Assembly (NCBI GenBank): GCA_002700365.1
Contig: PADB01000012.1
Span: forward strand, 310,001-374,000
Source: Kordiimonas sp.
GTDB taxonomy: Bacteria > Pseudomonadota > Alphaproteobacteria > Sphingomonadales > Emcibacteraceae
Length of the DNA stretch: 64,000 bases
Direction of reading: 5' to 3'
Both the position numbers and the translations under genes were made by a program. Shown one piece after another: positions 8,734 to 17,103 of this stretch. Under the pieces are notes generated by a model. That model did no database searches. It saw only the letters and a program-made list of their open reading frames with translations, and was not told the DNA's origin. Within the stretch, counting starts at the first letter, position 1; every line of letters starts with the position of its first letter.

Positions 8734-8760
8734 TATAGTAGGTTACTATATAACATTTTG
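8734..8760. promoter_or_regulatory. Candidate Zur operator between hisI and zur
   Basis: TATAGTA (8734-8740) and TACTATA (8744-8750) form a perfect 7-3-7 inverted repeat. Overlapping it, TATAACATTT at 8749-8758 equals the right half of the known Zur box, and GTTA at 8742-8745 matches part of the left half. The site lies in the 101-base gap between divergent hisI and zur, where it could regulate both units. The operator identity is inferred from motif and position. Confidence 0.5.
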
Positions 8761-8805
8761 TGACGTTCGCAGTGAAGCGGTGATTTAATATTTAAGCAGG
8801 TCCTG

Positions 8806-9294
8806 ATGCCACATCATATTCTGAAAGACCATGACCATAATCAATGTATTTCTTCGGCTTTGCGTTCAGCAGAGGATATTTGCCTTCAACGTGGCATTAA
8901 GCTGACGCAAATTCGCCGTCAGGTGTTGGAGATTATCTGGCAGGGGCATCAACCTTCTACGGCTTATGATATTCTTGATTGCCTCTCTCAACAGCAAAAC
9001 AAGAAAGTGGCCCCACCAACGGTATATAGGGCGTTGGACTTTCTGCTGGATAACGGTTTGATCCACCGGCTGGAATCCATGAATGCCTATATTGGCTGTG
9101 ATGCACCGACCACCCCACACCAAAGTTGTTTTCTCATCTGTTCTCATTGTCGGTCTGTGGCTGAATTGCATGATATGCCCATTTACGCCGCGCTGGCGGA
9201 GGAGGTGCGACAGGAAGGCTTTAAAGCCAAAGGCATCATGATTGAAGTAAAGGGTGTCTGTGCCGATTGCGTTGAACAGGGACAGAGCGCGTGA
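8806..9294 (+). CDS. zur: Zinc-responsive Fur-family repressor Zur
   Basis: 162 residues of the Fur superfamily. The recognition helix APPTVYRALDFL lies at 69-80, and paired structural zinc ligands are C112/C115 and C152/C155. The His-rich N-terminus (HHILKDHDHNQC) and the coupling to znuC and znuB point to zinc rather than iron sensing. When loaded with zinc it should repress uptake genes. Its stop overlaps the znuC start by four bases, so zur, znuC and znuB form one transcript, probably autoregulated by the site upstream. Confidence 0.92.
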   Translation: MPHHILKDHDHNQCISSALRSAEDICLQRGIKLTQIRRQVLEIIWQGHQPSTAYDILDCLSQQQNKKVAPPTVYRALDFLLDNGLIHRLESMNAYIGCDAPTTPHQSCFLICSHCRSVAELHDMPIYAALAEEVRQEGFKAKGIMIEVKGVCADCVEQGQSA

Positions 9295-10052
9295 CCGCTT
9301 TACTCGAGCTGGATCATGTCTGCAAAAAATTCCACGGCAATACTGTGCTGGATAATGTGAGCCTGTCTGTGAGCAAGGGAGAGATTGTGACACTGATTGG
9401 TCCCAATGGTTCCGGAAAAAGTACATTGATGCGCATTGCTCTGGGATTGGAAAAACCGGATCAGGGGCGGGTGCAAAGACAGCCGAAATTGCGGATTGGT
9501 TATATGCCGCAAAAAGTGAACGTAGAAGCCACGATGCCGCTGACAGTCAAACGGTTTCTAGAATTGCGCCCGAAAACGCGGCTGGATGGAATCAAAAGAC
9601 GGCTGGATGAAGTAAGGGGGGGGCATTTACTGGATAAGCCCTTTCGCACCCTGTCTGGTGGAGAAATGCAGCGCGTACTATTAGCCCGCGCCATTTTAGG
9701 GGACCCGGACTTTCTGGTTTTGGATGAGCCTGTTCAGGGTGTCGATATCGTTGGGCAGGAAGAATTATATGAATTAATCGGTAATATTCGTGACCGACAT
9801 CAGTGTGGTGTTTTAATGGTATCCCATGATTTACATCTGGTGATGGCCCAGACCGATCATGTTCTCTGTCTAAATAAACATGTGTGTTGTCACGGCGCGC
9901 CCGATAAAATTATTGAACACCCGGATTATTTATCTTTATTCGGGGCGTCGTCACAGAATATTGCTGTATACAGTCATCATCATGACCATCACCATGATGC
10001 TGCGGGGCAGGTGATTCCCGGAGAGCATACAGAGCATTGCCGCCATGATTGA
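9291..10052 (+). CDS. znuC: Zinc ABC transporter ATP-binding protein ZnuC
   Basis: 253 residues with Walker A GPNGSGKST (37-45), signature LSGGE (121-125) and Walker B FLVLDEP (141-147). A GTG start overlaps the zur stop codon. It should energise zinc import with the ZnuB permease. The C-terminus carries a His-rich tail (HHHDHHHD around 229-236, then further His and Cys), longer than the catalytic fold needs; such tails may buffer or sense zinc in the cytoplasm. Confidence 0.95.
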   Translation: MTALLELDHVCKKFHGNTVLDNVSLSVSKGEIVTLIGPNGSGKSTLMRIALGLEKPDQGRVQRQPKLRIGYMPQKVNVEATMPLTVKRFLELRPKTRLDGIKRRLDEVRGGHLLDKPFRTLSGGEMQRVLLARAILGDPDFLVLDEPVQGVDIVGQEELYELIGNIRDRHQCGVLMVSHDLHLVMAQTDHVLCLNKHVCCHGAPDKIIEHPDYLSLFGASSQNIAVYSHHHDHHHDAAGQVIPGEHTEHCRHD

Positions 10053-10833
10053 GCAATTTATCATATACGCGATTATTGCCGGACTATGTGTTGCTATTCC
10101 TGCGGGGCCGATGGGAACAATCCTTGTCTGGCAGCGGATGGCTTTTTTCGGGGATGCTTTGTCACATACGGCATTGCTGGGGGTCGTGCTGGGTGTGATA
10201 ACGGGGTTAAATATTGATATAACGGTGATCGTTATATGTTTTGTCGTGGCCTCACTACTCGTTTTTTTAGGCCATCGGGATAGTTTATCCACAGATACGG
10301 TTTTGGGCATTTCATCCCATGCCACATTAGCTTTTGGCCTCATTGCATTGTCTGTGACAACTGCAGGACAGACTGACCTCTATGGGTTGCTTTTTGGCGA
10401 TATTTTATCAGTGCAGATTGAAGAACTTTATTGGCTTGCTGGTGGTGGTGTGCTGATGTTGTTGGCCTTGGCGTTGTTATGGAAATCCATATTAATGGTC
10501 ATTATTAACGAGGACTTGGCCCAAGTAGATGGTGTTTATGTGCTTATTGCAAAACTTACGTTTATGGGCCTGATGGCCCTTATTGTAAGTATGGCAATGA
10601 AGGTCGTTGGCGTGATGTTGATAACGGCGTTGTTAATTATCCCTGCGGCAACAGCACGAAGGCTTTCACGATCACCCGAGCAGATGGCCGCTTTCGCCAG
10701 TTTTACAGGAGCCGTTGCAGTTTTATTGGGTATTTCTGCATCTTACCTATGGGACTGGCCTGCGGGTCCAGCCATTGTCGCCATGGCAACGGGGGCATTT
10801 ACAGTCAGTTTACTGATCCCATTAAGGCATTAA
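10045..10833 (+). CDS. znuB: Zinc ABC transporter permease ZnuB
   Basis: 262 residues with roughly eight hydrophobic segments, typical of the ABC-3 metal permease family. The motif RMAFFGDALSHTALLGV near residues 31-47 is characteristic of ZnuB/MntB. The start lies eight bases inside znuC. No periplasmic binding protein gene (znuA) is next to it; the set ends here, and the stop codon overlaps that of the convergent metC. Confidence 0.95.
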   Translation: MIEQFIIYAIIAGLCVAIPAGPMGTILVWQRMAFFGDALSHTALLGVVLGVITGLNIDITVIVICFVVASLLVFLGHRDSLSTDTVLGISSHATLAFGLIALSVTTAGQTDLYGLLFGDILSVQIEELYWLAGGGVLMLLALALLWKSILMVIINEDLAQVDGVYVLIAKLTFMGLMALIVSMAMKVVGVMLITALLIIPAATARRLSRSPEQMAAFASFTGAVAVLLGISASYLWDWPAGPAIVAMATGAFTVSLLIPLRH

Positions 10834-12002
10834 TCACTTTCCGCCAGAAGGCGTGCAAAACCAGCACTCAGATCCTCTATCAGATCTTCTGGATCTTCCA
10901 GACCAATATGTAAACGCAGCAACGGACCCGGGGCGGACCAATTGGTTGCTGTGCGATATTTTTTCAGCCCGTGATAGGCCAAGATAAGACTTTCATAGCC
11001 CCCCCATGAAAAGCCCATTTTAAAATGCTGCATGCCATCTAACATTGCGGTGACAGCTTTTTCACTCCCTGATTTGAGGACGAAGGAGAATAAGCCGGTG
11101 GAGCCGTCAAAATCACGCGCCCAGATATCATGACCAGGAAAATCAGCAAGGGCAGGGTGGCGCACATGATCTACGCATTCATGCTGCTGAAGCCAGTGGG
11201 CTACGGTGAGCGCATTCTTTTCATGCTGCTTTAACCGCACATCGAGCGTCCTAAGGCCGCGAAGGGCTAGGTAAACATCGTCCGGGGCGGCACAATAGCC
11301 AAGCTGATAACTATTCTCCCGTAGCTGCTCATAATTTTCTTTATTTGCAATTGCCGCGCCCAGCATCGCATCTGAATGTCCGACAATATATTTTGTCGCG
11401 GCCTGCACAGAGACATCAACGCCATGTTCGAGGGGGCGAAAATACAGGGGACTAGCCCATGTGTTATCGAGGATAACCTTGACCCCATACTTCTTTGCAA
11501 TTTTTGTGATTGCGGGGACATCCTGAATTTCCATGGTGATAGATCCAGGAGATTCTAGAAAAATCAGGCTTGTATTTTTTTTGATCAGGGATCCTATGCC
11601 ATCAGCGATTTGCGGATCGAAATAGGTTGTCTCGACGCCCATACGCTTTAGTTGCTGATCACAAAAATTGCGTGTGGGATCATAGACGCTATCTGACACC
11701 AGTATATGGTCACCGTGGGCCACAAAAGCCAGGATAGAAGCACATACAGCCGCCAGTCCTGAAGGATATAAGCTACATCCTGCGCCGCCCTCTAATTCTG
11801 TAAGGGCTTCCGCAAGGGCAAAGCTTGTGGGGGTGCCGCGGCGTCCATAGTACAGGGAGGTGTCACGGTTACGGATGGCATTATTAAGGTCTGCAACCGT
11901 ATCAAACAATACTGTAGAGGCATGGTAAACGGGTGGATTTACGATACCATGGGTCCAATCTTTACGACGGCCTGTCTGCACAATGAGGGTGTTTTTTTTC
12001 AT
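10830..12002 (-). CDS. metC: Cystathionine beta-lyase
   Basis: 390 residues of the Cys/Met metabolism PLP family. The PLP lysine is K204 in QAATKYIVGHSD, and the tyrosines in YYGRRGTPT near 51-58 contact the cofactor of the partner subunit. The whole-length resemblance is to bacterial MetC, which cleaves cystathionine to homocysteine, pyruvate and ammonia. It is the last gene of a leftward set with sseA (9 bases upstream) and cysK. A cystathionine gamma-synthase or gamma-lyase role cannot be strictly excluded. Confidence 0.87.
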   Translation of the reverse strand: MKKNTLIVQTGRRKDWTHGIVNPPVYHASTVLFDTVADLNNAIRNRDTSLYYGRRGTPTSFALAEALTELEGGAGCSLYPSGLAAVCASILAFVAHGDHILVSDSVYDPTRNFCDQQLKRMGVETTYFDPQIADGIGSLIKKNTSLIFLESPGSITMEIQDVPAITKIAKKYGVKVILDNTWASPLYFRPLEHGVDVSVQAATKYIVGHSDAMLGAAIANKENYEQLRENSYQLGYCAAPDDVYLALRGLRTLDVRLKQHEKNALTVAHWLQQHECVDHVRHPALADFPGHDIWARDFDGSTGLFSFVLKSGSEKAVTAMLDGMQHFKMGFSWGGYESLILAYHGLKKYRTATNWSAPGPLLRLHIGLEDPEDLIEDLSAGFARLLAESD

Positions 12003-12011
12003 GTAAAAAGA

Positions 12012-12863
12012 TCATTCTGTTGCAACGGGGCAATCTTCTTTCGCGCCCCATTCAGACCAAGAGCCATCATATAAAGCAACATGCCGATGACCAACCATAT
12101 AGAGCCCTAAGGTCAATACCGCAGCGGTTATTCCTGAACCGCAGCTCGTCGTGATCGGCTTGTTTAAATCAACGCCTGCCTTTTCAAATATAGTCCTGAT
12201 TTCGTCAGGGGATTTAAAAGTGTAATCGCTTTCATTGAGAAGCTTGCTAAAGGGCACGTTCAAGGCATTAGGGATATGACCAGAACGTATACCGGGGCGG
12301 GGGTCTTGTTCCTGACCGGAGAAACGGGCTGGGCTGCGCGCATCAACTATTTGTTCCTTTTGCGTATCCAGGTTTTGTTTAATTTGTTCGCAATTACGGA
12401 TCAGGGTTGTATCGACACGGGCGGTAAAATGTCTTTCACGCGTCTTTGCGGGCAAATCTTCGACGGGGCGTTCTTCCATAGTCCATTTACGTAAACCACC
12501 ATCCAGCACAGCGACGTCATGATGTCCAAATATTTTCAGCATCCACCATACCCGGGCAGATGAACAGACATTGCTGCTGTCATAGACGATAATACGATTA
12601 CCATCCCCAAGGCCGAGTTGACGCATTCGTGAGGACATTTTTTCAGAACTGGGAAGCATGTGAGGTAACGGATTGTCACTGTCACAAATTTCATCAATAT
12701 CAAAAAAGGTGGCACCGGGTATGTGCATCGTTTCAAATTCTGATCTTGCATCACGACCACTGGCGGGCATATGCCAACTGGCATCAATAATGCGTATATC
12801 AGGGGCCGAAAGATGATCTTCTAACCACTGGGTTGAAACGAGTGCGGGAATTTCCTGTCGCAT
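12012..12863 (-). CDS. sseA: 3-mercaptopyruvate sulfurtransferase
   Basis: 283 residues with two rhodanese domains. The second domain holds the catalytic C241 in SCGSGITAA, the mercaptopyruvate-type loop, whereas thiosulfate sulfurtransferases have a different loop. The inactive first domain begins with LVSTQWLEDHL. The enzyme moves sulfur from 3-mercaptopyruvate to an acceptor, fitting its place between cysteine synthase and cystathionine beta-lyase genes. Confidence 0.92.
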   Translation of the reverse strand: MRQEIPALVSTQWLEDHLSAPDIRIIDASWHMPASGRDARSEFETMHIPGATFFDIDEICDSDNPLPHMLPSSEKMSSRMRQLGLGDGNRIIVYDSSNVCSSARVWWMLKIFGHHDVAVLDGGLRKWTMEERPVEDLPAKTRERHFTARVDTTLIRNCEQIKQNLDTQKEQIVDARSPARFSGQEQDPRPGIRSGHIPNALNVPFSKLLNESDYTFKSPDEIRTIFEKAGVDLNKPITTSCGSGITAAVLTLGLYMVGHRHVALYDGSWSEWGAKEDCPVATE

Positions 12864-12923
12864 TTATTATATCCTCCACCTAGTTTTCCATATTCGATTA
12901 GCCCGTGATATGGCTTGTTAGAA

Positions 12924-13934
12924 TTAATGAGCTTTTGATAACCAGTCGGGACAGGGTAAGCCTTTTTCCCGTAAAAAATCAGGATTGAATAATTTACTTT
13001 GGTAACGCGTGCCGTAATCACAAAGAATTGTGACAATACGATGCCCTGGTCCCAGTTCACGGGCGAGTTTAACCGCCGCAGCGACATTAATACCTGATGA
13101 CCCCCCAAGACATAGTCCTTCATGAATAAGCAAGTCGTGAACGATCCTAACCGCATCTGTATCTGGAATTTGATATGCCTGATCTACAGTCAAATCTTCC
13201 AGGTTTGCTGTAATGCGTCCTTGGCCAATTCCCTCGGTAATTGAGCTGCCTTCGGCTTTCAGCTCGCCTGTTTTATAGTAACTGAATAAAGCCGCCCCCA
13301 TAGGGTCTGCCAGCGCGATTTTGATGTCAGCCTTTTGCTCACGGATAAACTGACTGACGCCTGCTAATGTACCCCCGCTGCCAACCGCACATGTGAAAGC
13401 ATCAATGGTTCCGTCTGTCTGTTGCCAGATTTCGGGGCCGGTTGTTTCATAATGGGCGCGTTTATTTGCGGTATTGTCAAATTGATTAGCCCATATGGCG
13501 CCGTTGCTTTCTGTCTCGTTAAGTTCAGCGGCAAGACGCCCTGAAGCCCGCACATAATTATTCGGATCGCGATAAGGGACAGCAGGGACGAGGATTAATT
13601 TGCACCCTATCAGGGTCAGCATGTCTTTCTTTTCTTGGGACTGTGTTTCGGGCATAACGATAACGGTCTTATATCCCAAGGCATTTCCAACTAAGCCCAG
13701 TCCAATACCAGTATTTCCTGCGGTGCCTTCGACAATGGTGCCGCCCGGCTGAAGGAGGCCTTTTTCTTCTGCATCACGCACGATGTAGAGGGCTGCGCGA
13801 TCTTTGACAGACCCACCGGGGTTCAGGAATTCTGCTTTTCCCAAAATGTCACAGCCTGTCTCTTCTGAAAGCTTACGTAAACGGATGAGGGGGGTGTTCC
13901 CGATTGCTTCTATAAAGCCATTACGAATATCCAT
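12924..13934 (-). CDS. Cysteine synthase A-like PLP enzyme
   Basis: 336 residues. The PLP lysine is K44 in NPGGSVKDRAA, the substrate loop is EGTAGNTGIG, and the phosphate loop GSGGT follows. It should make cysteine from O-acetylserine and sulfide. I prefer the ATG at 13934, preceded by AGG, to the ATG at 13955, which lacks a ribosome site. The TAGNTG loop (rather than TSGNTG) also occurs in related enzymes, so a cystathionine beta-synthase-like role is possible. It is first of the sulfur set with sseA and metC. Confidence 0.87.
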   Translation of the reverse strand: MDIRNGFIEAIGNTPLIRLRKLSEETGCDILGKAEFLNPGGSVKDRAALYIVRDAEEKGLLQPGGTIVEGTAGNTGIGLGLVGNALGYKTVIVMPETQSQEKKDMLTLIGCKLILVPAVPYRDPNNYVRASGRLAAELNETESNGAIWANQFDNTANKRAHYETTGPEIWQQTDGTIDAFTCAVGSGGTLAGVSQFIREQKADIKIALADPMGAALFSYYKTGELKAEGSSITEGIGQGRITANLEDLTVDQAYQIPDTDAVRIVHDLLIHEGLCLGGSSGINVAAAVKLARELGPGHRIVTILCDYGTRYQSKLFNPDFLREKGLPCPDWLSKAH

Positions 13935-14006
13935 TGTAGACCTGCACTGTACCATTATTATGTGTGTATTTTAGAGCTTATCATAACAACATAGGTCTTT
14001 TATTGA

Positions 14007-14065
14007 AGGGGTGTTTTTTCAGTTACGAAATAAAATTAGTCTTCTGTCCATTCGACAGAACCCCT
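14007..14065 (+). promoter_or_regulatory. Structured leader candidate upstream of queF
   Basis: GGGGT at 14008-14012 can pair with ACCCC at 14060-14064, enclosing a hairpin of TTCTGTC (14042-14048) with GACAGAA (14054-14060). The two stems would stack next to each other, sharing one base at their junction. It ends 57 bases before queF. queF genes are often under preQ1 riboswitches, but the class I signature is not seen, so identity is open. Confidence 0.35.
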
Positions 14066-14122
14066 AAATTCGTGTAAGCCGTAAAAACAGATAAAGAATG
14101 ATCGAAGGCACAGGTAAGATCG

Positions 14123-14587
14123 ATGACCAATACACACTATGATGGCTTATCACAGTTGGGACAAAAAACGGATTTGCCGACGACCCCTGAAGCGGCTGTT
14201 TTGGAAAAAATCCCCAACCCGCATCCTGATGTTGCTTATAATGTACGCTTCAGTTGTCCTGAATTTACCTCTCTCTGTCCGGTGACGGGACAACCCGACT
14301 TTGCGCATCTGGTGATTGATTATATTCCCGCAGAGTATTTGATTGAAAGCAAATCCCTGAAACTCTACCTACATTCTTTTCGTAATCATGCTGGTTTTCA
14401 CGAAAAATGCACCGTTGGGATTGCGAAACGTTTAATTGAAACGCTCTCACCTTTATGGTTGCGCATTGGGGGATATTGGTATCCCCGCGGGGGCATGCCG
14501 ATTGATGTGTTCTATCAAACAGGGCAGATCCCGGAAAAAGTATGGATACCAGAACAAGGGGTTAGTAACTATCGCGGCCGTGGATAA
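14123..14587 (+). CDS. queF: NADPH-dependent 7-cyano-7-deazaguanine reductase
   Basis: 154 residues, the short single-domain QueF form. The nucleophile is C52 in [12 protein letters not shown] with D59, and ESKS (75-78) is the NADPH-binding motif. It reduces preQ0 to preQ1 in queuosine synthesis. The gene is convergent with queE and queC; the remaining late steps, queA and tgt, are about 40 kb further on. Confidence 0.96.
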   Translation: MTNTHYDGLSQLGQKTDLPTTPEAAVLEKIPNPHPDVAYNVRFSCPEFTSLCPVTGQPDFAHLVIDYIPAEYLIESKSLKLYLHSFRNHAGFHEKCTVGIAKRLIETLSPLWLRIGGYWYPRGGMPIDVFYQTGQIPEKVWIPEQGVSNYRGRG

Positions 14588-14629
14588 GTAACAGATCACG
14601 CTGCACGAAAGCCACGACTATATGATGGT

Positions 14630-15298
14630 TTATGGAATGTCTAACAGCTTATGCGTTTGCAGACTTAAGCGCCATTGCGGATGAGCAAGGCAATATTCAA
14701 GGGCTTCTTTTGTGTGTGGCGCCGCTATATCCGCGTCATCATTAAGTGGTGCTTTGGGTTGTAAAAAGAAATGTTTAAAATCCAGATCCGCATATAATTC
14801 CGGTAAGGCATCACTTTGCGGATAAACTAGTTTTAATTCATCACCGCGAAAGACCACGAGGTCAGTCCCTGCCTTGGGACTTATACAAACCCAATCAACA
14901 CCGACGGGCACAGGGCAGGTTCCATTACTTTCGATGGCGATTTCAAAACCCAGTTTTTTGCACTGGTTAATGAGCGTATCATCTAATTGCAAAAGGGGCT
15001 CTCCTCCCGTAAAGACCACATAAGGCTTTCCGGTATCATTATGCGTATGCTGAAGCCATATATCCTGTATTAATTGCGATAGCCTTTCAGCAGTATATTT
15101 TCCTCCGTTCAGACCGTCCGTTCCCACGAAGTCAGTATCACAAAATTGACAGATCGCATTTTTGCGATCTTCATGACGGCCACTCCACAAGTTGCAACCG
15201 CTAAAACGGCAGAAAACAGCTGCGCGTCCGGATTGCGCGCCTTCACCTTGTAAGGTGTAGAATGCTTCCTTAATGCTATAGGAATTATGGTTGTTCAT
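14630..15298 (-). CDS. queE: 7-carboxy-7-deazaguanine synthase
   Basis: 222 residues of the radical SAM superfamily. The cluster ligands are C35, C50 and C53, spaced CX14CX2C, which is the QueE variation of the normal motif. The N-terminal [15 protein letters not shown] and [10 protein letters not shown] segments are typical. It converts carboxytetrahydropterin to carboxydeazaguanine. Its start overlaps the queC stop by four bases, so the two are translated together. No queD lies in this window. Confidence 0.95.
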   Translation of the reverse strand: MNNHNSYSIKEAFYTLQGEGAQSGRAAVFCRFSGCNLWSGRHEDRKNAICQFCDTDFVGTDGLNGGKYTAERLSQLIQDIWLQHTHNDTGKPYVVFTGGEPLLQLDDTLINQCKKLGFEIAIESNGTCPVPVGVDWVCISPKAGTDLVVFRGDELKLVYPQSDALPELYADLDFKHFFLQPKAPLNDDADIAAPHTKEALEYCLAHPQWRLSLQTHKLLDIP

Positions 15299-15993
15299 GT
15301 GATGTACTTGATGGGATCTATGATGCCGTTTTCACGAAACCCTTTGAGACGCAGTTTGCAGGCATCACATTGTCCGCATGATGCCCCTTTTTCGTCTGGG
15401 TCATAACAACTGGTAGTCAGGCTATAATCTACACCCAGGGACAAACCTTTTTGGATAATCTCTGCTTTTGTCATATCAATGAGAGGCGCATGAATGGTGA
15501 CTTTTTCGCCGCTAACGCCGGATTTTGTAGCTAGGTTAGCCATCTGCTCATAAGAACGAATATATTCAGGGCGACAATCCGGGTAGCCGCTGTAATCCAT
15601 TGCGTTCACCCCTATGAATATGTCATAGGCTTTAAGGACTTCGGCCCAGGCCAAGGCATAAGAGAGAAAGATCGTGTTACGTGCAGGAACGTAGGTGACT
15701 GGAATTTCAACATCCATCTCACTTTCTGTACGTCCCTTTGGAACCGGGATGTCATCAGTGAGTGCCGAGCCGCCAAAACCCCGCAAATCTATATTGGCAA
15801 TGACATGCTTTGCGGCGCCTTGTTTCACAGCAATATTCGCGGCAGCATCCAATTCAATTGTATGACGCTGTCCATACTGGAAACTAAGCGCATAAGTTTC
15901 ATACCCTTGCTGTAGAGCCATGGCAAGGCAGGTTGATGAGTCAAGTCCGCCACTCAACAATACGACAGCTTTTCTTTTTTCCGGATTATTCAT
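15295..15993 (-). CDS. queC: 7-cyano-7-deazaguanine synthase
   Basis: 232 residues. The ATP-pyrophosphatase loop SGGLDSST lies at 14-21, and four zinc ligands close the protein: C196, C206, C209 and C212. QueC turns carboxydeazaguanine into preQ0 with ATP and ammonia. It is the first gene of the leftward queC-queE unit. The promoter must lie in the 109 bases shared with the divergent DUF2889 gene. Confidence 0.96.
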   Translation of the reverse strand: MNNPEKRKAVVLLSGGLDSSTCLAMALQQGYETYALSFQYGQRHTIELDAAANIAVKQGAAKHVIANIDLRGFGGSALTDDIPVPKGRTESEMDVEIPVTYVPARNTIFLSYALAWAEVLKAYDIFIGVNAMDYSGYPDCRPEYIRSYEQMANLATKSGVSGEKVTIHAPLIDMTKAEIIQKGLSLGVDYSLTTSCYDPDEKGASCGQCDACKLRLKGFRENGIIDPIKYIT

Positions 15994-16069
15994 GTTGCTA
16001 TAGATTTATAAGTTTTCAACAGTGCCTTATGCTATGCATATGACAATTTACATTCCCTGTGAGGGGTGT

Positions 16070-16084
16070 TGTGCTCATAGCACA
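16070..16084. repeat. Short inverted repeat between queC and the DUF2889 gene
   Basis: TGTGCT, spacer CAT, AGCACA: a perfect 6-3-6 palindrome in the 109-base divergent gap, 18 bases before the DUF2889 start. It could be an operator for either gene. Confidence 0.35.
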
Positions 16085-16102
16085 TCATAACCAAAAGGTT
16101 AA

Positions 16103-16729
16103 ATGGCAAAAGCTAAATTCAGAGAGGTAAGAATGCCCTTCAAACCACCTGTGGCCCGGCGGCATATTCATACGCGGCAGATCAAGTGTGATGGCTATGA
16201 ACGTAAAGATGGCCTTTGGGATATTGAAGCACGAATGACAGATATAAAGTCATATGACTTTCCCAATTTATGGCGTAAGACAATTCATGCAGGCGAACCT
16301 ATTCATGAAATGCTCTTGCGGATTACATTGAATAATGAGCTTGTCGTCCAAGGTGTTGAAGCCATTACAGAAAACAGTCCATTTGAAATCTGTCCTCAAG
16401 TGACAGCGCAATACCAATTGTTAATTGGACTCAAGATCGGGCCGGGGTGGCGACGAGCGATTAAGCAAAAATTGGGGGGTGTGAAGGGGTGTACACATTT
16501 AACGGAATTACTAGGCCCAGTGGCCACAACGGCCATCCAGACTATATACTCGCTATTGCAACGTCGCAGTGGGCGTAAAGATTTTAACCCAACGGCAGGG
16601 AAAAATGATAAACCCTCGATGTTAAATAGTTGTTATACATGGGGGGAGGGGTCAGAAATGATACGGCAGAACTACCCGGATTTTTATGTAAAAACCGAGA
16701 ACTCGTCCGACTTAAATACCAAAGAATAA
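16103..16729 (+). CDS. DUF2889 family protein
   Basis: 208 residues. The DUF2889 pattern is clear: RRHIHTRQIKCDGYERKDG, WDIEARMTDIK, GEPIHEM, GPGW, GCTHLTELL and AT-A-Q near 154-160. There is no signal peptide or membrane segment. The molecular function of the family is unknown. AAAGG precedes the ATG. The C-terminal 40 residues are poorly conserved in appearance and polar. Confidence 0.85.
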   Translation: MAKAKFREVRMPFKPPVARRHIHTRQIKCDGYERKDGLWDIEARMTDIKSYDFPNLWRKTIHAGEPIHEMLLRITLNNELVVQGVEAITENSPFEICPQVTAQYQLLIGLKIGPGWRRAIKQKLGGVKGCTHLTELLGPVATTAIQTIYSLLQRRSGRKDFNPTAGKNDKPSMLNSCYTWGEGSEMIRQNYPDFYVKTENSSDLNTKE

Positions 16730-16754
16730 TGTTAATCCCTTTATTCCTATAGAA

Positions 16755-16785
16755 AAGGCCCGGTACATTTACATGACCGGGCCTT
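16755..16785 (-). terminator. Terminator of the tRNA-Asn transcript
   Basis: AAGGCCCGGT and ACCGGGCCTT form a perfect 10-bp stem around an 11-base loop. Read on the minus strand it is followed by TTTTCT, five bases after the tRNA-Asn CCA end. The plus-strand side lacks a T run. Confidence 0.8.
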
Positions 16786-16790
16786 AATTC

Positions 16791-16866
16791 TGGCTCCCCG
16801 AGCAGGACTCGAACCTGCGACAAATAGATTAACAGTCTACTGCTCTACCAACTGAGCTATCGGGGA
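16791..16866 (-). tRNA. tRNA-Asn (anticodon GTT)
   Basis: 76-base cloverleaf on the minus strand with acceptor TCCCCGA, anticodon loop CTGTTAA containing GTT, T arm TTCGAGT and encoded CCA. A GUN anticodon makes it a natural substrate for queuosine modification. Confidence 0.97.
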
Positions 16867-16867
16867 A

Positions 16868-16883
16868 TTTCCCTTGCGGGAAA
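16868..16883 (-). other. GNRA-loop hairpin abutting the tRNA-Asn 5' end
   Basis: On the minus strand TTTCCC, loop GCAA, GGGAAA forms a 6-bp stem with a GNRA tetraloop, one base before the tRNA-Asn 5' end. No T run follows, so it looks like a processing or spacer element between tRNA-Cys and tRNA-Asn rather than a terminator. Confidence 0.4.
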
Positions 16884-17003
16884 ATTCTTTTATATGCGGC
16901 AGATTGTTGCCAACGCCGCCCTTATACAAATAGTTTTTTCGAATGCCAATAGAGAAATTCAAAAAAAATTCGCATTTTGACAGGGTAAAATTCGTTCCAT
17001 ATA

Positions 17004-17077
17004 TGGAGGCGCGGACCGGAATCGAACCGGTGTACACGGATTTGCAATCCGCTGCGTAGCCACTCCGCCACCGCGCC
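17004..17077 (-). tRNA. tRNA-Cys (anticodon GCA)
   Basis: 74-base cloverleaf on the minus strand. The acceptor stem GGCGCGG pairs with CCGCGCC, the discriminator is U, the anticodon loop is TTGCAAA with GCA, and CCA is encoded. It lies 137 bases upstream of tRNA-Asn in the same orientation. Confidence 0.97.
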
Positions 17078-17103
17078 AAATTTTCAAAAAACACTTATAC
17101 CCT

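Noticed and set aside
5698-10833. Horizontally acquired metal island
   Set aside because: No integrase, transposase or flanking repeat is present; the tRNA genes nearby are intact with no duplicated 3' end, and base use looks like the surroundings.
14007-14065. Class I preQ1 riboswitch
   Set aside because: The short GGTTC-type loop and A-rich CTAA tail in the right register are not present; only a generic structured leader is claimed.
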